Shown here piece by piece: positions 57,682 through 64,000 of a DNA stretch of 64,000 nucleotides (positions are counted from its first letter, which is position 1; the number at the start of each line of letters is the position of its first letter). The translations under genes were made by a program, and so were the position numbers. The stretch lies in NCBI RefSeq assembly GCF_964656455.1, contig NC_135712.1, forward strand, positions 99,548,294 through 99,612,293. The letters run 5' to 3'. The notes below the pieces were generated by a model. It was not told the DNA's origin and did not search any database. It saw only the letters and a list, made by a program, of their open reading frames with translations. The stretch comes from Halichoerus grypus. Its lineage: Eukaryota > Chordata > Mammalia > Carnivora > Phocidae.

Positions 57682-57740
57682 GTTTGGTGGTTTCTTTCTT
57701 TTCTTTCTTTCTTTCTTTTTTTTTGGTTTGGTGGTTTCTT
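57682..57740 (-). repeat. Pyrimidine-rich insertion with 15-bp duplication
   Basis: A 29-bp (TTTC)n/T-run insert (57697-57725) lies between two perfect copies of GTTTGGTGGTTTCTT (57682-57696 and 57726-57740) inside L1MB. On the minus strand it reads as a (GAAA)n/poly(A) tail. Confidence 0.75.
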
Positions 57741-58463
57741 ACAAAACTAAACATACTCTTAACTATATGATCCAGCAATTATGCTCTTTGGAATTTACTC
57801 AAAAGAGATTTATGGTCTATATTAACATGCCCACAGATATTTATAGCAGCTTTATTCATAATTGCTAATACTTGGAAGCAACTAAGGTGTCCTTCAGTAG
57901 GTGAATGGATAAATAAACAGTGGTATATACAGACAATGGAATATTTTTAGCACTGAAAAGGCATGACAGAAATTTACATGCGTATTGCTAATTGAAAGAA
58001 GACAATCTGAAAAAGCTACATGCTATGATTCCAACTATATGACATCTGGAAAAGGCAAAACTACGGGGACAATAAAAAGTTCAATGACTACTAGGAGTTA
58101 AGAGAGGAGAAAGAGGAACAAGCAGAGCACAGAAGATTTTATGGCAGTGAAGGTATTCTGTATAATAGTACAATGGCGGATATATGTCATTACACATTTG
58201 TCAAAAACCCATAGAATGTACAACACCAGAGTGAATTCCAATGTCAACTATAGGCTTTGAGTGTTGATGTGTTAATGTAGGATCATTGAATGTAACAGAT
58301 ATACCACTGTGGTGCTAAATGTCAGCAGTAGGGGGAGGTTGTGTGTGGTCCCGGGAAGAAGGGGTTCAGGGAGTATATGCAAACTCTCTGTACTTTCTGC
58401 TCAGTTTTGCTGTGAACCTAAAACCACCTTATGCAATTAAGTTTATTGATTTAAACAAACACA

Positions 58464-58464
58464 C

Positions 58465-58498
<34 letters not shown>
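58464..58498. repeat. (AC)n microsatellite
   Basis: About 16 AC units at the 3' end of the L1MB copy. Confidence 0.95.
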
Positions 58499-59326
58499 CC
58501 TCATGTGATATCGGTAAGTTTTACATTCCATATATGTTTATTTATGACAACATTGTTCCAGAAAGAAAGAATGTTCAGTAACTTATAAGGATTCATAAAT
58601 CTATATCTATACTTAACATCTCATAAGATAGGGGGAAAAACAGAAAGAAAAGCTAGGGAAAGGACAGAAATTAGTCAATAATGAATTGAAGATATCCATG
58701 ACATTTCCCTTCATCCTTCAATGGACCATGTATTTGAAGTTTTATAGAAATTCCTGTAAAAAAGGTGTTCTGATCATTTACACATTTGACAGTGATTATA
58801 AGATTAAATAAATATGTTTTTGGAGGAAGAACAGTTATTCTTTCAGAACAATGTTTGTTATCATTTAAAAAGTCCTTGCTGACATTGTTTTGGCATAGCT
58901 GCAATGGGGCTTTTCTTCCTGAGCTCTTTTAGCATTTTCTCCTATATAAACTGATAAGGAATTTCACAAAAGCAATTCTGCAGGAGTGGTGGGGTGGAGC
59001 AAGAAAAGTCAATCCAGTTACTCTTTGCTGATTTTATTTAACACAGTGGCAGAACACAACATAATGTATCCTATATTGAGGACTCCATACACAGATATGA
59101 CAATGAAACAAATATGTACTCAACCAATGTTTCCAGTTTAATTCTCTGTTGAACACAAAATATCTCTGCATATAGTTATCCAGGCATTCAGAGGAGATGA
59201 ATGACTTTATCTTGTCTTAAGCTTCTATACCCTAGGTTGCATATGCATGCTGTCCATCAGGGAGGAATTCATGCAGTGAGACATGGAAAGAGAAGAGTAG
59301 ACCAGGGCAAAGGAGATCAGCATGCT
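58499..59326. other. Unassigned sequence
   Basis: No recognised repeat or gene. Short open frames only. Confidence 0.5.
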
Positions 59327-59345
59327 TCAAGCTGAAATGTTTTTA

Positions 59346-60028
59346 TTTATTTATTTATTTATATTTTATTGTTATGTTAACCACCATACATCATTAGTTT
59401 TTGATGTAGTGTTCCATGATTCATTGTTTGCGTATAACACCCAGTGCTCCATTCAGTACAAGCTCTCTTTAATACCCATCACCAGGCTAACCCATCCCCC
59501 CACCCCCCTCCCCTCTTGAACCCTCAGTTGGTTTTTCAGAGTCCATACTCTCTCATGGTTTGTCTCCCCCTCTGATTTCCCCCCTTTCATTTTACACTCT
59601 GTACTATCTTCTTTTTTTTTTAACATATAATGTTACAAGTGACATATAATGATACATTGCTGCTATAAACATCGGGGTGCACATACCCCTTTGGATCCCT
59701 ACACTTGTATCTTTGGGGTAAATACCCAGTAGTGCAATTGCTGGGTCATAGGGTAGCTCTATTTTCAACTTTTTGAGGAACCTCCATACTGTTTTCCAGA
59801 GTGTCTGAACCAGCTTGCATTCCCACCAACAGTGTAGGAGGGTTCCCCTTTCTCCGCATCCTCGCCAACATCTGTCATTTCCTGACTTGTTAATTTTAGC
59901 CATTCTGACTGGTGTGAGGTGGTATCTCATTGAGGTTTTGATTTGGATTTCCCTGATGCCGAGCAATGTTGAGTACTTTTTCATGTGTCTGTTGGCCATT
60001 TGGATGTCTTCATTGGAAAAATGTCTGT
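59346..60028 (-). mobile_element. Carnivore L1, 5'-truncated, internally deleted
   Basis: Antisense L1 3' UTR (59350-59640: 'gttaaccaccatacatcatt', 'aacacccagtgctccattca') jumps near 59630-59660 to the ORF2 C-terminus ('attgctgctataaacatcgg'), skipping part of the 3' UTR and the end of ORF2. The minus frame at 59604-60032 carries [19 protein letters not shown] and [20 protein letters not shown] perfect 19-bp duplication, 'tcaagctgaaatgttttta', flanks it (59327-59345 and 60029-60047). Confidence 0.96.
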
Positions 60029-60213
60029 TCAAGCTGAAATGTTTTTACAATTCCTTGATTTTTTGTGACCTGGGTTACCTTGTACACCTTTTGGAAAAGT
60101 GCTGTCTTTGTTTATATCAAATTTTAAAAGTACTGTAAATTATAAAACACTCGATTTTACATGTAAAAATTTATGTCAAGTATAGATTTGAGTCCATATT
60201 GCCAATTCACTTA

Positions 60214-60414
60214 CCTTTTTTTTTTAAAGATTTTATTTATTTATTTGACAGAGAGAGAGCCAGAGAGCACAAGTGGGGGAAACAGTAGAGGGAGCAGGAG
60301 AAGCAGGGTCCCCACTGAGTAGGGAGCCTGATGCGGGGCTCAATCCCAGGACGCTGGGATCATGACCTGAGCCGAAGGCAACTGTTTAACTGACTGAGCC
60401 ACCCAGGCGCCCCA
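60214..60414 (-). mobile_element. CAN-SINE, full length
   Basis: Antisense CAN-SINE: 'aaagattttatttatttatt', 'tgcggggctcaatcccagga', 'gagccacccaggcgcccc'. A perfect 13-bp duplication GCCAATTCACTTA flanks it (60201-60213 and 60415-60427). Confidence 0.97.
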
Positions 60415-60427
60415 GCCAATTCACTTA

Positions 60428-61021
60428 ATTTGAATATAAGTATAATAAACTGTGGCAGGTAAATATGGTAGAACAAAAAAATATGCTATGATGTACATAT
60501 AAGTGTTCTGTGAAGAAATATTTCAATGTTTAATTGTAACCTCCAATTTCATTTAATATAAGAAAACATAAAATTTCTTTTTAACATATACTTTCAATTT
60601 ATTTTTCTTTATTTTACTATCTTTCTGAGTAGCTTGAACACAAATAGGAATAAATAAATTACTTCTGCCTTGAGAAACACACACACACAATTATAGTATT
60701 TTAAGAATTAGAAATGTTAGAACATCATAAACTTGATAATGTGTAACTCAGTCTTGTTAATGGCATACCACTACTGTATATTATTCAGTCAGTACAGATT
60801 TTAAGTTCATGCCAACATGGTTCAAGCAGATAGCTTAACTGGTAAACTGGGACAGCTGAGACCTGTGGTGAAAAATAAAACAATGCCACCAGTCATTGGT
60901 GTCCTTCAAAAAAAAACATGAACCTGAGTTATGCATATCTCCTGATTTCTGGAGAAATGCTAATTGATTCCATTTATGCTTTGAAATCTATCTATATACA
61001 AGATGTCTTTTAAATTTCAAA
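60428..61021. other. AT-rich sequence, nothing identified
   Basis: No recognised element. A short (CA)n run is at about 60679-60689. Confidence 0.5.
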
Positions 61022-61034
61022 GTAAATTATTTTT

Positions 61035-61490
61035 TTGCATTTCCACCAACAGTGCAAAGGGTTCTTTTTTCTCCAAATCTTTGATAGATGAATTGATTAA
61101 AATAGAATATTATTCAATCATAAAAAAGGATGAAATCTTGCCATTTGCAACAACCTGGGTGGACCTAGACAGTATAATGCTAAGTGAAATAAGTCAGACA
61201 GAGAAAGATACCACATGATTTCACTCATTTGTGGAATTTAAAAAATAAAACAAGTGAACAAAGGAAAAAATGAGACAAACCAAAAAACAGACTCTTAACT
61301 ATAGAGAACAAACAGATGGTTACCAGAGGGGAGGTGGGTGAGGGATGGGTGAAATAAGTGAAGGGAATTAAAAGTACACTTATCTTGATGAGCACTGAGT
61401 AATATATGGAATTGTTGAATCACTATATTATACACCTGAAACTAATATAACATTATAGTTAATTACATTGGAATTAAACATTTAAAAAAG
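61035..61490 (+). mobile_element. Carnivore L1 3' end with a short inverted 5' piece
   Basis: 61035-61080 is antisense ORF2 ('gcatttccaccaacagtgca', 'gttcttttttctccaaatct'). 61081-61490 is sense L1: 'ggatgaaatcttgccatttg', 'tgctaagtgaaataagtcag', 'gaggtgggtgagggatgggt', 'tacacctgaaactaatataa', A-rich tail. A perfect 13-bp duplication GTAAATTATTTTT flanks the whole (61022-61034 and 61491-61503). Confidence 0.94.
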
Positions 61491-61503
61491 GTAAATTATT
61501 TTT

Positions 61504-61847
61504 AAAAACAAGTAAAATTTTAATATTGGCATAATGATATGTTGAAAAACTTACTATTGAAAATGTAGAAAAATGATATTGCCAGTAATAACTAAAATAA
61601 TTTTTCTTTCTCCTTTAATAATATATATTTAAATTTTATATAATATCTCATTGTTGAAAATACTGACAAATAAATATGTAAATTAAAAAACCAAAAAGAT
61701 AAATGTTAAAATTTTGGTGAATTCCCTTCATGATATTTTATTTGGTACATGCAACTAATAGAAAAATTAGGGTAACATTGCATTTATAGTTCTGTGATCT
61801 GTCTTGTGACTATTATAATGTTATAATTTTTATACCATTAAAGTCTT
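61504..61847. other. AT-rich sequence, nothing identified
   Basis: No recognised element. Confidence 0.5.
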
Positions 61848-61862
61848 TGAATATTTGCTTTT

Positions 61863-62057
61863 TTTTTTTTTAAAGATTTTATTTATTTATTTGAGAGAGA
61901 CAATGAAATAGAGAGAGCATGAGAGGGGATAGGGTCAGAGGGAGAAGCAGACTCCCCGCCGAGCAGGGAGCCTGATGCGGGACTCGATCCCAGGACTCCA
62001 GGATCATGACCTGAGCCGAAGGCAGTCGCTTAACCAACTGAGCCACCCAGGCGCCCC
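61863..62057 (-). mobile_element. CAN-SINE, full length
   Basis: Antisense CAN-SINE: 'gcgggactcgatcccaggac', 'gaaggcagtcgcttaaccaa', 'gagccacccaggcgcccc'. A 15-bp duplication with one mismatch, TGAATATTTGCTTTT/TGAATATTTACTTTT (61848-61862 and 62058-62072). Shares 'ggcagtcgcttaacc' with the copy at 26147. Confidence 0.97.
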
Positions 62058-62260
62058 TGAATATTTACTTTTAAATAGCAATGTGATATGCATCATATAA
62101 TTACACCATAGTTAATCAGCAAAACTCCTAGTGTTAGGTATGTGTAATGCTCTTAATTTTTTATTATTATGAAAAATGTTATTTAGCTAAAAAACACAAA
62201 TATATTTACTGCCAGAAGATGTTTCATCATTCTACAAAAATTACTATCTCTGCATGGACC

Positions 62261-62312
62261 TAGCAACTGTAATTATTTTTTTTTGTTTTTTTTTTTAGCA
62301 ACTGTAATTATT
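62261..62312 (-). repeat. Bare poly(T) insertion with 17-bp duplication
   Basis: An 18-bp T-run with one G (62278-62295) lies between two perfect copies of TAGCAACTGTAATTATT (62261-62277 and 62296-62312). It has the structure of a minus-strand poly(A) tail inserted with no element body. Confidence 0.85.
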
Positions 62313-62722
62313 AATAGTAGACAAAATTGTGTCAATTTGATCAATGAAAATCACATGAGATCTCTATCCTTAATTATTTCCTAGTGAATATAAGCATATT
62401 TTGCTATTTGCTGACAATTTGTATTCTCCCACTAACAAAGTTTTTATTATTCATTTTTTTAATGGGAAGAAAGTGATTACTTACAAAATTTCAAGGACTC
62501 GTGTATTAAGGATAATAATCCTTTTTTAGCATACTTGTTGAAATTATTTCCTATTTTTTCATTCTTTAATACTGTTTATTAAAGGAATGTACAGAAGACT
62601 ATAAATGTTTGATATTTATGTATCTATGTAATTTTTGCAGACTATGGTAATAGTGAAAACAAGAAAAAGCTAAACCATTTATTTGTATATGCCTTAGATA
62701 TGTAATCATCTTCCTATGTATT
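62313..62722. other. AT-rich sequence, nothing identified
   Basis: No recognised element. Confidence 0.5.
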
Positions 62723-62736
62723 TACTCTCATTTTAT

Positions 62737-62841
62737 TATTTAATTAATTTTTTTATTATTATGTTCAATTAGCCAGCATATAGCACATCATTAGTTTTTG
62801 ATGTAGTGTTCAATGATTCATCAGTTGCGTATAACACCCAG
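62737..62841 (-). mobile_element. Short carnivore L1 3' UTR insertion
   Basis: 105 bp of antisense L1 3' terminus ('gccagcatatagcacatcat', 'tagtttttgatgtagtgttc', 'gcgtataacacccag'). A perfect 14-bp duplication TACTCTCATTTTAT flanks it (62723-62736 and 62842-62855). Confidence 0.95.
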
Positions 62842-62855
62842 TACTCTCATTTTAT

Positions 62856-63530
62856 AAGAAATTCTATTTCTTGTGTCAACCTGAGAATGGAAAGTCTTTA
62901 AATTCTTCTCTCTCTAGATAAAGTAGATAAAATGACTGGTTTAATAAAAATGCAGCAAACTAAGGAAAGTTAGGCAAAATAACATGTTTCAGATTTGACT
63001 ATAGTAGTGGGGAGAAACTGCCAAATATAGATAAGGTATGAAGATTTCTTTAAATAATCCTTTTTTTCATTCCCCTAAATATGATTAAATGTGTGCTGCT
63101 GTATTCTGTAAATGCTTTGTACCAAAAATATATCTTAATTCTAGTACTAATTGATATTCTTATTGTATAATTTAATATGAAATTGGATCATAATAAGAAT
63201 AACTCCATCAATGTTTGGAAAGAAGAATCTTAAGTGATCTTTACTCCCAAGGAGGAGAGTAGAAAATGACTTTAGGACTCAAAATCACTCTTAACTTGTC
63301 CCAGAGGAATGAGCATACACCTGTGTTTGTGGAAGAATAGGATTATGTTGTAAAGATGAATTCTTGTGGTTGTGGATTTGCAGTTGGGAACTTTGGCAGT
63401 TGAAAGATTAATTGATACAATGTTATTTTAGGTATGACTATAGTATAAGCCAGAGTTTTAAATGGGTGCCTCCTGTATATTTTATTCAAATATGTGCATC
63501 AAAATCATCCAAAATATAAGAATGCATCAC
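62856..63530. other. AT-rich sequence, nothing identified
   Basis: No recognised element. Confidence 0.5.
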
Positions 63531-63543
63531 TGAAATGGATTTT

Positions 63544-63755
63544 ATTTTTTTTAAGATTTTATTTATTTATTTGAGAGAGAGAGAGTGAAAGAAAGAGAGA
63601 GAAAACACACACAAGCAGGGGGAGGGGCAGAGGGAGAGGAAGAAACAGACTTCCTACTGAGGATGGAGCCTGATGCGGGGCTCCATCCCAGGACACGGGG
63701 ATCATAACCTGAGCCCAAGGCAGACACCTAATTTACTGAGCCACCCAGGCACCCC
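63544..63755 (-). mobile_element. CAN-SINE, full length
   Basis: Antisense CAN-SINE: 'aagattttatttatttattt', (GA)n with an ACACAC insert, 'gcggggctccatcccaggac', 'gagccacccaggcacccc'. A perfect 13-bp duplication TGAAATGGATTTT flanks it (63531-63543 and 63756-63768). Confidence 0.97.
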
Positions 63756-63768
63756 TGAAATGGATTTT

Positions 63769-64000
63769 CTTGAATAATCTATGAGATATTTCCATGGTAT
63801 CCAACTTAAGCTTAAATCACCTTATACAGCTTAACTTTAGCCTCTTATGGATTGCATTTTTGATAATGAGCAAGAGTCTGGATAAATAAACAATTAAGAT
63901 GGTGTATACTACACAAGAATGTGGGATTCCTGGGAAGAGAAAGGTTAAGTGATGTGTTATTCTCATTCTATTTCCATTCATATAATAAAAGTGTATTATT
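63769..64000. other. AT-rich sequence, nothing identified
   Basis: End of the window; no recognised element. Confidence 0.5.

Larger units (their letters stand above)
57102..58465 (+). mobile_element. Old L1MB-like element
   Basis: Sense L1 from 'agattgggagaaaatatttg' through 'gaaaagatgctccacatcat', 'ccactttggaagacagtttg', 'gtaggtgaatggataaataa' and 'cattacacatttgtcaaaaa' to 'tgctgtgaacctaaaaccac' and an A-poor end. More diverged than the L1 just upstream. Interrupted by a CAN-SINE and by a small pyrimidine-rich insert at 57697. Confidence 0.88.

Noticed and set aside
1..64000. CRISPR arrays, bacterial operons, prophage or tRNA genes
   Set aside because: The direct repeats are retroposon target duplications or microsatellites, and the tRNA-like sequences are SINE heads. 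The composition and repeat families are mammalian.

Overview
This window looks like an AT-rich, gene-poor stretch of mammalian nuclear DNA. I found no protein-coding gene, exon, tRNA, rRNA or CRISPR array that I can support. The repeats point to a carnivore. Twenty tRNA-derived CAN-SINEs carry the 'gcctgggtggctcag...ggtcatgatcc' head and a CT-rich/AAATAAATAAAATCTT tail, and a matching set of carnivore L1 copies is present. The SINE sequences fit a non-canid caniform (bear, seal or mustelid type) better than dog SINEC_Cf. That placement comes from remembered consensus sequences, not from a search.

Layout. 0-7 kb: an MLT1-type LTR, a MIR, and an old L1 whose 5' UTR is joined directly to its 3' end. 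7.3-10.7 kb: a hAT-Charlie-like DNA transposon broken up by five younger retroposons. 11-17 kb: MLT1, MIRs, CAN-SINEs, and a carnivore L1 with a classic 5' inversion. 17-23 kb: mostly unassigned sequence. 23-28.3 kb: two old L1M copies in opposite orientation, one carrying a Tigger-type MER2 that itself carries a SINE, the other carrying two LTRs. 30-37.4 kb: 7.5 kb with no young retroposon; it holds a 120-bp perfect direct duplication and a relatively GC-rich block. 37.4-48.6 kb: L1, L2 and SINE debris. 49.3-51.6 kb: a carnivore L1 with its complete 5' end, including a YY1-type site, but lacking ORF1 and most of ORF2. 52-56 kb: AT-rich DNA with a long A/T low-complexity tract. 56-63.8 kb: more L1 and SINE insertions.

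The elements do not work together as a system. What the window records well is the mechanics of L1-driven insertion: target-site duplications on most SINEs, five L1 inserts with inverted 5' parts, L1s lacking their middles, and several tiny A/T-rich inserts flanked by target-site duplications but carrying no identifiable element body. The features most worth checking are the 120-bp perfect duplication, the 5'-complete deleted L1 with a long antisense open frame in its 5' UTR, and the group of element-less insertions.
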